From: Ruminococcaceae bacterium YRB3002
GTDB lineage: Bacteria > Bacillota > Clostridia > Saccharofermentanales > Saccharofermentanaceae
Assembly (NCBI GenBank): GCA_900099715.1
Contig: FMTG01000007.1
Coordinates: 1-64,000 of the forward strand
Direction: 5' to 3'
Length of the DNA: 64,000 nt
Positions within the stretch are counted from its first letter, which is position 1; each line of letters starts with the position of its first letter. Made by a program: the position numbers and the translations under genes. The notes beneath the pieces were generated by a model. That model made no database searches. It was not told the origin of the DNA and worked only from the letters and a program-made list of their open reading frames with translations. Below, one piece after another: positions 1 to 7,961 of this stretch.

Positions 1-227
1 GACTCATATCCAGTCAGTACAGTGCTTGGGGATTTGAGTCCCTTTCTTCCGTGATCTCTGAAAACGAATCCATCTTTCTTCAATCTGCGGAGCTTGGCTC
101 GACTTATTCCGGTGCGTCGCTCCAGTTCAGCAAGGTTTACTTTGGACAGATCGAAGGAATCGCCTTGTTCCTTCTTCATCTCATCTAGTGCTTGTGTTAT
201 AGTTCTTTTAAAGTCATTATGTGACAT
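1..227 (-). CDS. istA: IS21-family transposase IstA, N-terminal part
   Basis: The reading frame starts at an ATG (complement of 225-227) behind a good AGGAGG ribosome site and runs leftward out of the window, giving about 75 residues. It begins MSHNDFKRTITQALDEMKKE and contains a helix-turn-helix-like stretch, LAELERRTGISRAKLRRLKK, followed by a basic segment with HGRKGLKSPSTVLTGY. From memory this matches the N-terminus of IstA transposases of IS21 elements in Lachnospiraceae; the DDE catalytic core is beyond the window edge. The upstream terminal repeats support this. The partner ATPase IstB would lie further left and cannot be seen. Confidence 0.72.
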   Translation of the reverse strand, partial: MSHNDFKRTITQALDEMKKEQGDSFDLSKVNLAELERRTGISRAKLRRLKKDGFVFRDHGRKGLKSPSTVLTGYE

Positions 228-345
228 GTTCCTCCTTCGCTGATGTGTTGACTTTATCAGTATAAAGGAAACAATCCATAATGGCTTTTATTGTTTGACT
301 ATTTGTGGCTTTTTTAATCCGACTCTTAGTGGTTGTTTTCACCCG

Positions 346-389
346 ACGCTAACACAGCGATTTTAGCCACTCCAGCGCTCATCGGTTTT
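346..389. repeat. IS21 terminal repeat (copy 1)
   Basis: Read on the minus strand this stretch contains CGATGAGCGCTGGAGTGGCT followed by AAAATCGCTG, about 30 bases identical to the solitary copy at 12540-12569 on the plus strand. Further imperfect subrepeats (GTGGCTTTTTT, GTGGTTGTTTT) lie just left of it at about 304-340, consistent with the multiple transposase-binding repeats at IS21 ends. Confidence 0.7.
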
Positions 390-570
390 AACCAATTTCA
401 GTTCGTAAAAAAGAACCAACACATCAGCTGATAATTGTTTTTGCTTATTTGTTTCTGTTTGCCGTTGTTGCTATTTATATCCGAGACGATGGAAAGTGCA
501 GTTTCCAAAAACATATTTTGCAAGATTTTTGGATAATTTTTGGTAAATCCACAAGAAAATAGAAAATAAA

Positions 571-606
571 AACGCGGAAGGCCAGTAAATAAAGGCTTTC
601 CGCGTT
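571..606. terminator. Rho-independent terminator-like hairpin
   Basis: The arms AACGCGGAAGGCC and GGCTTTCCGCGTT pair over 13 positions with one mismatch across a 10-base loop. An A-rich run precedes it (T-rich on the complementary strand), so it would work best for minus-strand transcripts ending before the IS element. No gene immediately feeds it, so it may have belonged to a lost gene. Confidence 0.5.
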
Positions 607-621
607 CTGTGTTTGTAATTT

Positions 622-648
622 TGGCGGAGAAGGGGGGATTCGAAACCC
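622..648 (-). other. tRNA-Ser 3'-end fragment, probable attachment-site scar
   Basis: On the minus strand the 27 bases end CTTCTCCGCCA and contain TTCGAATCC, that is, a T-arm plus 3' acceptor strand and CCA of a tRNA-Ser-type gene. No anticodon or D-arm follows upstream, so it is not a functional tRNA. Integrases that use tRNA 3' ends leave such a duplicated segment at one end of the integrated element. I therefore read it as an attL/attR remnant. The integrase at 7962-9194 could be responsible, but no second copy was found in the window. Confidence 0.5.
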
Positions 649-788
649 ATGTTATTTTATTAAAAACAATATATATAGTTAAAACCCGTATAAATACGTG
701 TATATAGAGCGTTTGAGTAAGAACTATCAGTCTTTATTTACATGTATTGTTATCTGGTTTAGGGTCATTACTAGGGTCAAGCCGTAAG

Positions 789-844
789 AATAACAAAAGA
801 CATCCGGGATGATTTGTTCATCTATCGGGTGTCTTTTGTTATTT
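789..844. terminator. Long inverted repeat, bidirectional terminator
   Basis: AATAACAAAAGACATCCGGG pairs with a downstream arm ending CGGGTGTCTTTTGTTATT. The stem is about 18-19 base pairs with one mismatch and flanking A and T runs on both sides. It sits in the 745-base gene-free interval between the IS end and the first plus-strand gene and is a good candidate for a bidirectional terminator at the edge of an inserted element. Confidence 0.55.
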
Positions 845-972
845 GTGACGAAATATAAACATATATCATTGTTTGAATGGTATAATTACTAGAAGAACGG
901 AACACGTTTTGCAGATTTTTGTGTCTGGTAAGCAATTGAATAGAAAAAGCAAATTACATTAGGAGAACCTAT

Positions 973-1203
973 ATGAAGTGTCCGTATTGCAGTAATGAAA
1001 TGGAACTAGGCATAATTCAGAGCCCTCACGAAATAGCCTGGAAGAAAGGACTTGAGAGGACCAAGGGAAGAGCAAGTTCATATGATGACTCTGTAATACT
1101 GTCCGGGACGGACATGTTCTCTGGTTCGGCGGTCAAGGCTTCTAACTGCAGGATCTGCAAGAAGATCATTATAAGCTATACAGCATCACCTGATCTGAAT
1201 TGA
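973..1203 (+). CDS. Small zinc-ribbon protein (PF20097/DUF6487-like)
   Basis: A 76-residue protein beginning MKCPYCSNEMELGIIQSPHE, with a second cysteine pair in SNCRICKKIIISY near residues 58-69. The two CxxC pairs should bind one zinc ion. Length, the N-terminal CPYC knuckle and the ending CKKIIISY agree with the small family I remember as PF20097/DUF6487, whose function is unknown. The ATG has an AGGAGA ribosome site 8 bases upstream. It stands alone ahead of a membrane-protein gene read in the same direction. A cytoplasmic location is likely because no signal or membrane segment is present. Confidence 0.65.
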   Translation: MKCPYCSNEMELGIIQSPHEIAWKKGLERTKGRASSYDDSVILSGTDMFSGSAVKASNCRICKKIIISYTASPDLN

Positions 1204-1312
1204 TAGTCAATAGATTGCTTCTACTCTATGAATAAAAGGGCCGTCCTAAGTTGAACGATGCACCAGTTTTGGAGTATCATTCAGGTATTTGGAAGTTGAT
1301 AGGAGGATTATT

Positions 1313-2275
1313 ATGGAGGCTACAAAGAAAAGTTTTCGAAATGCATTTGTATGCTGTATACTGCTTGCTCTATTTTGTTTATTTCATATTTTTGTAAGAT
1401 TAACTACATGGTCTGATGGCGGTATTCATTTTGAAGAACCAGCTAGATATTTGGAATACTTGTTCATACTTGGTGTAGTCATATCCTTCGTAATTAAGAA
1501 GTTCAAAGTCTTTATCGTTTTTGTAGGCGCCATGGCTCTTCTGATGACATATTATTTTTTTAGTTTTGCATATGACTCAACATTTAGAGTGATATTCCGT
1601 TTGCTTGCTTATGTACTGTTGGGATTGACAGCGATATTTACACTCAAAAACAACAGACGGATCAAATTCATCTGGTTTATTCCTGGTTTATGTATGTTTA
1701 TTGCAAATGGCAGCTTATTTGCTGAGGATATAACATTGGGCATTATGAATCTTTTTGGTAATGGATGGAGATATAATGTGCTAATTATTTATCCTATTAC
1801 CGAATTCGCTGCAACTTTGGCCACTGGTTTCTACTTCAAAACGTCTTATGGAGAAAAGAAAGGCGAGGCAATCTCAAGGAATTCCACGAGAAACTTCATT
1901 TTCACTTCTATTGTCGTATTTGTATTCTGTACACTTTTCTTCACCTTTTGTCAGACTACATTAAACGTCACGTCTAATAATGGGGCAACCGAAATCAACA
2001 GAACCAACAATGATACAGATGCATTTGGGCATGATAAATTCGACGCTTTTGTAGCAGCTGAGGATGCTGTAAAAAGTCAGTTGCGCGCTCCTTCAACAGC
2101 TGACTTTTGTTCGGTATCAGAGGCAACAATTTCTCATAGCGGAAACACTTGGTCTGTAAGTGGTTGGGTAGATGCAGATAATGCCTTCGGAGCACACTTG
2201 AGAAGTAATTTCAGTGTTAGACTCACTTTCGATAGTTCAAATAAGTATACTATCAATTCGTGTAATATTTCATAA
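1313..2275 (+). CDS. Polytopic membrane protein with C-terminal extracytoplasmic domain
   Basis: I choose the ATG at 1313 (320 residues), which has AGGAGG 7 bases upstream, over an in-frame TTG 24 bases earlier. The first ~150 residues form several hydrophobic helices (for example FVCCILLALFCLFHIFV and YLFILGVVISFVI), and another helix lies near residue 200. The last ~80 residues are soluble, with AEDAVKSQLRAPSTADF and a beta-rich tail containing VSGWVDADNAFGAHLRSNF. This tail resembles a small domain seen at the end of many phage and cell-surface proteins, for which I know no function. A UUCG-capped terminator follows. The role is unknown; the gene lies in an accessory region. Confidence 0.6.
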   Translation: MEATKKSFRNAFVCCILLALFCLFHIFVRLTTWSDGGIHFEEPARYLEYLFILGVVISFVIKKFKVFIVFVGAMALLMTYYFFSFAYDSTFRVIFRLLAYVLLGLTAIFTLKNNRRIKFIWFIPGLCMFIANGSLFAEDITLGIMNLFGNGWRYNVLIIYPITEFAATLATGFYFKTSYGEKKGEAISRNSTRNFIFTSIVVFVFCTLFFTFCQTTLNVTSNNGATEINRTNNDTDAFGHDKFDAFVAAEDAVKSQLRAPSTADFCSVSEATISHSGNTWSVSGWVDADNAFGAHLRSNFSVRLTFDSSNKYTINSCNIS

Positions 2276-2310
2276 GAACTCTGTTGAATAGTTCGAGTTC
2301 AGTAATGCTT

Positions 2311-2342
2311 AGAAAACCAATCACTTCGGTGGTTGGTTTTCT
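2311..2342 (+). terminator. Rho-independent terminator
   Basis: AGAAAACCAATCAC and GTGGTTGGTTTTCT form a near-perfect 14-bp stem closed by a TTCG tetraloop, directly after the stop of the membrane-protein gene. The 3' arm carries the T run. Confidence 0.7.
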
Positions 2343-2370
2343 GTTGAAACAAAACTAACAGGAGGAAACC

Positions 2371-2736
2371 ATGTACACACGATATACAGACGAACAAACA
2401 AAGCAAGCGGGTGATGCTGACCTCGTTGCTCTGCTTCAACAGCATGGTCAGCAAGTAAGAAGAGTCGGTTGAATGGTACGATGGTAATCAGACAGTATCC
2501 ATTAAAGGTAATCTCTGGTTCCATCAATACGAACGTGTCGGCGGCAACACGATTGACTTCGTGAAGAAGTTCTTCGGACTGAACTTTCCTGAGCGGAAGA
2601 AAGAAAGGAACTTCAAAAACAGATTGTACCTCAAATAGAAGAACTGCGAAATGATCGTAAAGACCTTCGTGATGAATTAGAAAAGCTAAATAAACGGATT
2701 AATGAAATAAACGATGAGTTCACAAAAGACCGTTAG
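2371..2736 (+). pseudogene. Broken CHC2-type primase / DUF3991-like mobile-element protein
   Basis: An ATG at 2371 with an AGGAGG site begins MYTRYTDEQTKQAGDADLVA and stops after 33 codons. The homologous continuation resumes in another frame (about 2469-2595), with VSIKGNLWFHQYERVGGNTI and DFVKKFFGLNF, then a charged coiled coil (ELRNDRKDLRDELEKLNKR) runs to a stop at 2734-2736 in yet another frame. From memory, the opening and the GNLWFHxYERVGGNxIDFV stretch match the zinc-finger primase-like start of DUF3991/toprim proteins carried on integrative elements. The catalytic parts are gone. At least one frameshift and a deletion are needed. Confidence 0.6.
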
Positions 2737-2737
2737 A

Positions 2738-2773
2738 TTCATATAGAAGCGGTGTTATGATATAATCTAAAAA
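2738..2773 (+). promoter_or_regulatory. Promoter with possible leaderless start
   Basis: An extended -10, TGATATAAT (hexamer 2761-2766), lies 17 bases after a weak -35, TTCATA (2738-2743). The A of the downstream ATG is 7 bases past the -10 hexamer, where transcription normally begins, and no ribosome site is present. The following gene may therefore be translated from a leaderless mRNA. Confidence 0.5.
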
Positions 2774-4083
2774 TGGAAATCGGATTGATATTGATTATTA
2801 CTATAATAATTGTAATAATTGCCGCGATAGTGGCGACGATAGTGTTGATCGTCCGCCCATTCGATCATTCTAAGACCTCTCCAGATTTTAATAAAACTCA
2901 TGATAAAGATTTGATGAGTATTTCAAGTGGTACTTCAGAGCTTTCGGTAAAGTTTGAAGAATTGGCTGCTTTAACTGAACTTGAGGAAGCTTCTCTCGTT
3001 GAGATTAAAGATAAGAATCTGCTGGCTAGAATAGATAATGTTATTCCTGGCGCTGCGAATGTCGCTGCGAATGTCGCTGATGCACAGCATATTCAAGAGG
3101 CCGCGAAAAATGTGGGACAAATATACCAGGCAATAATACCCAAAGGGGCAGAACTGGCGAAGTCAAAAGATATTGAAGGTGCAGTTAGAGGAATCTATCA
3201 TGGTGAGCAGGGCATAAGGGGACATGCAAATCTCGTTCCCGTTGAACCTAACATGGGTAATGCAGCGGCAGCAATGAATGTAGCGAATTCCGCAATGGGA
3301 GCTGCTGCGATGGTGGTTGGTCAGTATTATATGACACAAATTAATAACCATCTTTCAGATATATGTGCTGAATTGAATAAACTATCTGCCTTTCAAGATC
3401 GTGAATATCTTAGTAAGATTTACGCATTGATTGCTGAGATACAAGCTTGTTCCCAGTTTAGACTGGAAATCGTCGAAAACGAAGAGTTAAGAATGAGAGA
3501 ATTGGATCATCTTAAATCGTTAGAGCATGAGTGTGCGCAGCTTTTGGGACAGGCAAATCTAACATTAACAGATTTTAAAAAGAAAACAGATATTGATTAT
3601 TCTGAATATGAAAAGTTAGTAATTGAAGCAGAAAAATGGTATCAGTACCAACAAGTATTGCTGAAAGTTTTGTTAAATATAGAAGAATTAACGTTTTCAC
3701 TGTATTTAGGTGATGTGTCTAGAGAGAATTGTTTTGCGAAGTTCTTGCCATATGCAAGACAATCTGATGAAGCTTTATCCTCGGTAAAGGCATGGCATAA
3801 TGAAAATCAGGAGAAGTTTAAAATAGATCTTGAATCAAATAGAAGGCGCAGACAGGGAATAAATGGTTTATTGATGAATATCCCGGCTTTGTTTGATGAT
3901 GATCTACATTATAAGGATGTTCCTGAAAGTACGGTAGCAATGATAATCAACCAGAGTTCGGGACAACAAGTTGTTGTTTCAGAAGAAACAGATTTGTTTA
4001 GGGAAGATGTGCGTTTAATAGCAAAGGATGGAAAAATGTATTACCTTCCTTCAAATGTTTCCAGGGATGATCAATCACAATAA
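2773..4083 (+). CDS. Membrane-anchored coiled-coil protein of unknown function
   Basis: A 436-residue protein I do not recognise. It starts with a very hydrophobic Ile-rich segment (residues 3-28), so it is probably a single-pass anchored protein. Residues ~85-115 and ~155-190 are Ala/Gly-rich and could associate with membranes (for example NAAAAMNVANSAMGAAAM). Residues ~205-370 are predicted to be helical and charged, including a coiled-coil-like EEMR/ELDHLKSLEHE region. The C-terminal ~50 residues look beta-rich. The start codon appears leaderless (see 2738-2773). The gene is A/T-rich. It is followed 68 bases later by a lipoprotein gene that may form a pair with it. Confidence 0.55.
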   Translation: MEIGLILIITIIIVIIAAIVATIVLIVRPFDHSKTSPDFNKTHDKDLMSISSGTSELSVKFEELAALTELEEASLVEIKDKNLLARIDNVIPGAANVAANVADAQHIQEAAKNVGQIYQAIIPKGAELAKSKDIEGAVRGIYHGEQGIRGHANLVPVEPNMGNAAAAMNVANSAMGAAAMVVGQYYMTQINNHLSDICAELNKLSAFQDREYLSKIYALIAEIQACSQFRLEIVENEELRMRELDHLKSLEHECAQLLGQANLTLTDFKKKTDIDYSEYEKLVIEAEKWYQYQQVLLKVLLNIEELTFSLYLGDVSRENCFAKFLPYARQSDEALSSVKAWHNENQEKFKIDLESNRRRRQGINGLLMNIPALFDDDLHYKDVPESTVAMIINQSSGQQVVVSEETDLFREDVRLIAKDGKMYYLPSNVSRDDQSQ

Positions 4084-4151
4084 GACATCATGCGGAGTAC
4101 ATAAAAGGTGTTTAGCAATCATTTTGATTTATTCTTCAAGGAGGAAAAGAA

Positions 4152-5984
4152 ATGCATCGTATTCGTAAACTAATATCCATATTACTGTGTGTATCAATCC
4201 TTTTTGGTATCGTTACTGGTTGTTCGTGGTTTTCAGATGAAAAATCTGAAGGATCAGTTTCGATGGAGACTGCCTTTAGTGATGGTTGGAATACTGCGGT
4301 CGAATTCCTAGGGAGTGAAGCTGCTGCTACAGGTACATCAGAGTACATTGCTGAAGTTGAGAACGCAATAAGTGCATTCAAAGATCTAATTAACCAAAGT
4401 GCTGGATCAAATCGAGGTATTCCACAAGAAGCAGGGTTTGTTGCTGAAAAGTGGGTAGCAGGAACATTCAATATCGATTCTGCGTTGAATGAATCTTTGT
4501 ATTCAGCAAAGGTTGTTGGTAGTACCGATCTTGGTTCTCCAGATGTTGTTGTTGAAACAAATAACGAGGTAATACAGGAGGCAAGTCTAAAGTATTACAA
4601 CAGCGGAAGTCGTAGTGCATCTGCTCAGGCTACAACAATACTTCAGGCTTATCAAGATTATCGAAACAACACGACTGCTGAAACTCCTCTGGATTTTCAG
4701 CAGTATTGTGAACAAAATGGATACAGCTCTGATACAAGTGAATTGTTGCCTCTTTATGAGGGTCAAACGAGAATAATACCATCTGATCAAATTGATGATG
4801 CAATAAAGTATTTAAAACATCAGACAGATAGTGTTGACGATGCTTATGCAGAGACTTTGAATGCTCTTAGAAGTCGTCTTGAATCTCCGGACGGAACGAG
4901 TTCGGAACCTGCTACTTACGAGCAAATGCAAGCTGTTGCAGAATTGGCAAAGACAGGTGAATTTGATCCTGAGGATTTTGGCTTTAGTATTTCTCAAATC
5001 ATTACACCTAAACATGTAGTTAAGCAAGCTATTAAGGGAGGGCTTACGGCTGCAACGGTAAATACAGTTATGCAAATTGGGCCTGATCTGTTTTCTGTAA
5101 TAAGAGAGGGATTAAGGACAGGTCAACTTGACATTACACAGTTACGAGACGTTGGAATTGATGGTTTCCTTGCTTCTGCGACTGGTTTTGTCGAGGGTGC
5201 AGCAAGCAGTCTTCTCGTGTCTGCTTGTCAATCTGGAAAACTCGGGACGTCCTTTGCTAGCGCAACACCTGAACAAGTTGGAGCTATCGTAGTAATTACT
5301 ATACAGTCTATTCGTTATGGATATGCTTTATCAAAGGGCGAAATAACCGCTCTAGAATATGGAGATCTAATGGCGGAAAATGTAGTAGTAGTTATCGGTA
5401 GTGTAGCAGGCGGAGTTGCTCTGCAAAGCTTATTGCCAGGTTTTCCATTATCGTATATGATTGGCAGTTTTGTTGGCGGAATCTTAGCTTCATTGGGATT
5501 TAACATCCTAAAAGGATTGGTAAATAGAATTATAATGTATTTCAAGGGGGCAGGAGGCTTTGAAGTTGCGTTGCCAACTACTGAGCTTGTTGAAAACGTT
5601 ACTGCAATTCCTTATGAGATTGTTGAGAAGTCTGATGTTTTCTATAAACTCTCATCAGCGCAAGATATATCAATAAATGTCGAAAAAGAGGGTGCGATTT
5701 GTATTGGATTGGACGCAGAGTTTTTCTGCACGAATTGCGGAGCTGTACTAAATGATATGCCTGGTTTTAATCCGGATTTGAATTATTTCTTCTGCGAAGA
5801 CTGTGGAACTCTTTTGTATGGGGATGATATATATGATGGAGAAAGATTCCCTGGTGTGATTTGGTTTTGCGATGAATGCGACGATTGTCTGAGTTTACAG
5901 GACGGATTTAGTGATCTTAATGATAAATGGATTTGTGAGCATTGCGGATATGAAAACTCTATTACTGAGGATGATATAGATTGA
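4152..5984 (+). CDS. Lipoprotein with C-terminal zinc ribbons
   Basis: The ATG follows AAGGAGG. The 610-residue product has a lipoprotein signal (positively charged start, hydrophobic core, lipobox IVTGC at about residues 20-24), so it should be anchored outside the membrane. Residues ~65-255 are soluble and probably helical. Residues ~275-465 are Gly/Ala-rich and hydrophobic with several helix-sized stretches (for example VVVVIGSVAGGVALQSLL), which could insert into membranes. The end carries CTNCGAVL, CEDCGTLLY, CDECDDCLSL and CEHCGYEN, four cysteine knuckles at about residues 525-605. Zinc ribbons outside the cell are unusual. I know no family; a membrane-active defence or competition protein is possible but unsupported. 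Confidence 0.55.
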   Translation: MHRIRKLISILLCVSILFGIVTGCSWFSDEKSEGSVSMETAFSDGWNTAVEFLGSEAAATGTSEYIAEVENAISAFKDLINQSAGSNRGIPQEAGFVAEKWVAGTFNIDSALNESLYSAKVVGSTDLGSPDVVVETNNEVIQEASLKYYNSGSRSASAQATTILQAYQDYRNNTTAETPLDFQQYCEQNGYSSDTSELLPLYEGQTRIIPSDQIDDAIKYLKHQTDSVDDAYAETLNALRSRLESPDGTSSEPATYEQMQAVAELAKTGEFDPEDFGFSISQIITPKHVVKQAIKGGLTAATVNTVMQIGPDLFSVIREGLRTGQLDITQLRDVGIDGFLASATGFVEGAASSLLVSACQSGKLGTSFASATPEQVGAIVVITIQSIRYGYALSKGEITALEYGDLMAENVVVVIGSVAGGVALQSLLPGFPLSYMIGSFVGGILASLGFNILKGLVNRIIMYFKGAGGFEVALPTTELVENVTAIPYEIVEKSDVFYKLSSAQDISINVEKEGAICIGLDAEFFCTNCGAVLNDMPGFNPDLNYFFCEDCGTLLYGDDIYDGERFPGVIWFCDECDDCLSLQDGFSDLNDKWICEHCGYENSITEDDID

Positions 5985-6067
5985 AATGACGCTTCGTACA
6001 ATAACAATTATATAATTGCTGTTGCGCTGAAAATGTGGCCTGTTGTCCGTATATATGTACAGTTCGC

Positions 6068-6199
6068 ATGGATTATCTGTTTGCAAGGTATACTGTCCCA
6101 TTATTCTCCCGCCTTGCTCCCTATACTGAAGATGACCACCAACATATTGGGCCCGGTGGATCATATCTTGCGCAGGAGTATAGGACAATGAGGTACTGA
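6068..6199 (+). other. Possible protein remnant in intergenic region
   Basis: A 43-codon open frame reads MDYLFARYTVPLFSRLAPYT followed by EDDHQHIGPGGSYLAQEYRTM. The composition looks protein-like, but there is no ribosome site and I cannot name a family. It may be the tail of a deleted gene. The surrounding 376-base gap (5985-6360) otherwise holds only the terminator at 6227. Confidence 0.2.
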
Positions 6200-6226
6200 T
6201 TAAGATAATTCTTATAGGGTAGCTCC

Positions 6227-6269
6227 AAAAAGCCAAGCGACCGATTAAGTTCGGGTGCTTGGCTTTTTT
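6227..6269 (+). terminator. Rho-independent terminator
   Basis: AAAAAGCCAAGC pairs with GCTTGGCTTTTTT across a loop that itself contains CGACC/GGG complementarity. The 3' T run fits a plus-strand terminator, probably for the lipoprotein gene; the A-rich 5' side would also serve the other strand. Confidence 0.65.
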
Positions 6270-6360
6270 GTGTTTTTGAAAAAATTTTCAAAAACTTTTT
6301 TAATTGGTAAACCGACGTGTTTACCAATTACCTGTATGATGGCGCTGAAAGGAAAGGTAT

Positions 6361-6729
6361 ATGCTTGAACTTTTAACGCAAGGGGAGAGGCAGGAAGACT
6401 TGAAGTATTATCTTTCGGAAGTAAAGATAACAAGTTATCCTGAGCTCCAAGAGCGTTATGGCGTATCAAAGGTGACCTTGAGTAAAGACATCCGGTTCCT
6501 TAAGGAAACAATGGGTGTCCCTATCGAAACCAAGCCGGGAGTAGGTGGTTACATAATGATACGCGGAGATTGGACAGCATATATGAGGCACTTCAGTTTG
6601 TTAGAAGTAAGAACGATCATTGAAGTGCTGCCTGTAACAACAGACGAGCAGAAACAGATCTTTCTGGATATGATCGGCAAGTTCTACAGCCGTGAGACCG
6701 AAAGGATTCTGCGAGATCAATTCCTTTAA
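6361..6729 (+). CDS. HTH-domain transcriptional regulator (HTH_11/DeoR-like N-terminus)
   Basis: A 122-residue protein whose first ~65 residues form a winged helix-turn-helix: LKYYLSEVKITSYPELQERY followed by GVSKVTLSKDIRFLKETMG and a wing with PGVGGYIMI. This is the pattern of HTH_11/DeoR-type DNA-binding domains. The remaining ~55 residues are helical (SLLEVRTIIEVLPVTTDEQ) and could dimerise; no ligand domain is present, so it is much shorter than DeoR-family regulators. GGAAAGG upstream is the likely ribosome site. It precedes the small genes of the integration module and may control them. Confidence 0.6.
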   Translation: MLELLTQGERQEDLKYYLSEVKITSYPELQERYGVSKVTLSKDIRFLKETMGVPIETKPGVGGYIMIRGDWTAYMRHFSLLEVRTIIEVLPVTTDEQKQIFLDMIGKFYSRETERILRDQFL

Positions 6730-7168
6730 GAAAGTGGTAGCAGTACCTTGATAATCAAATAACGCATTATTGATCTGTGCTTACTCAAAAGGTATGCACT
6801 CGACCATCGCCATGACTTCCTGCCGAAAGGTTAAATCAAGGATGGATAATTATGCCATATACGATAAGGGACGAGCGATAAAGGGAACACTTAATGACCC
6901 ATCTGCCGAGTCTTAGCCCCCGAACCACAGGGGAATAACGCATAGACGGCATGCCGGGGACCAAACTAACCGGAGAGCTATTAAATCTCGTAATAGATCT
7001 ATGATGAAGAACAACGCCGTTTCTTCAGTCAATAATGCAGAGATACATATATCTACGGGGTCAGTCTGCCCAAGAGACTGACTCTGTAACACGCAGACAG
7101 CGGATCTGTCCGGGTTCGATTCCCGGAGTCTGTATATATAAATAATGTAATAGAAAGGGGGAAGTATC
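6730..7168. other. 439-base gap with a tRNA-like 3' segment
   Basis: No open frame with coding character is seen. Near its right end, 7110-7126 is a perfect T-arm (CCGGG, TTCGATT, CCCGG) followed by AGTCTGT. Upstream, 7103-7117 could form a GACAG/CTGTC hairpin competing with it. About 73 bases upstream is AT-rich sequence; a clean acceptor or anticodon stem cannot be drawn. I regard this as a degenerate tRNA or a tRNA-like mobile-element RNA rather than a functional tRNA. Confidence 0.3.
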
Positions 7169-7495
7169 ATGAAAGAAATTGAAGAAGAACTATACACACC
7201 TGAAAGGGTTGCTGCATGGCTATTTCAGCTTTATGTAGATGACAGCCGCGCTGAGGACTTTGCGTTGACCTTTGTCTGCCTCGATGAACTAATTAGAAAC
7301 AAGGGCGATCAGAGCAAATACAAAAAAGAAACAAGAGTAGCCCTTATGAATGTAAATGAAATCTGGCTTGATATCTGGATGAAGCTTGAAAGCGTCAGGC
7401 TTGATAATCTGGACGATATCCTGGAAAAGATAATTGATTTTCGTGAAAACCTAAAAATGGACCAAGGAGGCCAAGATGAGAATGAGAAGCGGTAA
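7169..7495 (+). CDS. Hypothetical protein of an integrative element
   Basis: A 108-residue acidic, mostly helical protein (for example ERVAAWLFQLYVDDSRAEDF, later DNLDDILEKIIDFRENLKMD) preceded by AAAGGGGGAAG. It overlaps the next gene by 20 bases and so is translationally coupled to the excisionase-like protein. I do not recognise the family. The order small acidic protein, excisionase-like protein, ribbon-helix-helix protein and integrase suggests a role in control or excision of the mobile element. Confidence 0.55.
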   Translation: MKEIEEELYTPERVAAWLFQLYVDDSRAEDFALTFVCLDELIRNKGDQSKYKKETRVALMNVNEIWLDIWMKLESVRLDNLDDILEKIIDFRENLKMDQGGQDENEKR

Positions 7496-7688
7496 AGAAA
7501 CAGTGGACAAGACGAGAGCTTATTCTAAGAAGTTTGTCAGGTATAGAGAGGGTGCTGAAAAGTACAGCCTCGGCCTGTCAAAGTTCCAGGAACTGGCAAA
7601 GGAAGCAGGAGCTGTCTATAAGATTGATAAGATAGCTTTAGTGAACTGTGAGATATTTGAACGATATCTTGAGACTTTTCGTGCATAA
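7476..7688 (+). CDS. Excisionase-like DUF6462 protein
   Basis: A 70-residue basic protein with KKFVRYREGAEKYSLGLSKF, QELAKEAGAVYKIDKIALVN and an ending IFERYLETFRA. This matches the small DUF6462 family, as I recall it, whose members resemble MerR/excisionase winged helices and sit next to tyrosine integrases. The pattern of a helix-turn-helix (EGAEKYSLGLSKFQELA) followed by a wing fits DNA binding. The ATG has AAGGAGG 6 bases upstream, inside the previous gene. It probably directs excision by the integrase encoded downstream. Confidence 0.7.
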   Translation: MRMRSGKETVDKTRAYSKKFVRYREGAEKYSLGLSKFQELAKEAGAVYKIDKIALVNCEIFERYLETFRA

Positions 7689-7754
7689 AGCAGGGAGCAG
7701 GCGTTGTATTTCTGTATGACATAAATTATAATTGTTTGAAAGGAGGGTGTAATC

Positions 7755-7931
7755 ATGGGCAAAGTCGGAAGACCGAGTAAGGAAGATGCGAAGAGAAAAG
7801 TGCTCTCTGTCCGCTTATCTCCTGAAACGTATAAGAAATTGCAGGATTACGCTTCTGCGAACAATAAGAGTATGTCAGATGCTGTACTAAGTGGTTTAGA
7901 AGAGTTTTTGGAGAAAAACAACGCAAACTGA
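7755..7931 (+). CDS. Ribbon-helix-helix DNA-binding protein
   Basis: A 58-residue protein preceded by AAAGGAGGG. It begins MGKVGRPSKEDAKRKVLSVR and continues LSPETYKKLQDYASANNKSM, with SDAVLSGLEEFLEK at the end. A short beta strand (KVLSVRLS) followed by two helices is the ribbon-helix-helix fold used by CopG/Arc-type repressors. It sits 66 bases after the excisionase-like gene and 30 bases before the integrase, so it probably autoregulates this module. Too short for many gene callers. Confidence 0.7.
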   Translation: MGKVGRPSKEDAKRKVLSVRLSPETYKKLQDYASANNKSMSDAVLSGLEEFLEKNNAN

Positions 7932-7961
7932 TCCCTTCCTGATCGGAAGGAGGTGCCGCAG

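Larger units (their letters stand above)
1..400 (-). mobile_element. IS21-family insertion sequence, partial (5' end)
   Basis: The window opens inside an insertion sequence transcribed leftward. It shows the start of an IstA-type transposase followed on its upstream side (228-400) by a terminal region with repeated GTGGCT/AGCCAC-type subrepeats, as IS21 elements have multiple terminal repeats. A near-identical terminal sequence recurs alone at 12533-12577, which supports this being an IS end. The exact outer boundary is not visible; I place it near 390-415. The rest of the element lies left of the window. Confidence 0.7.
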
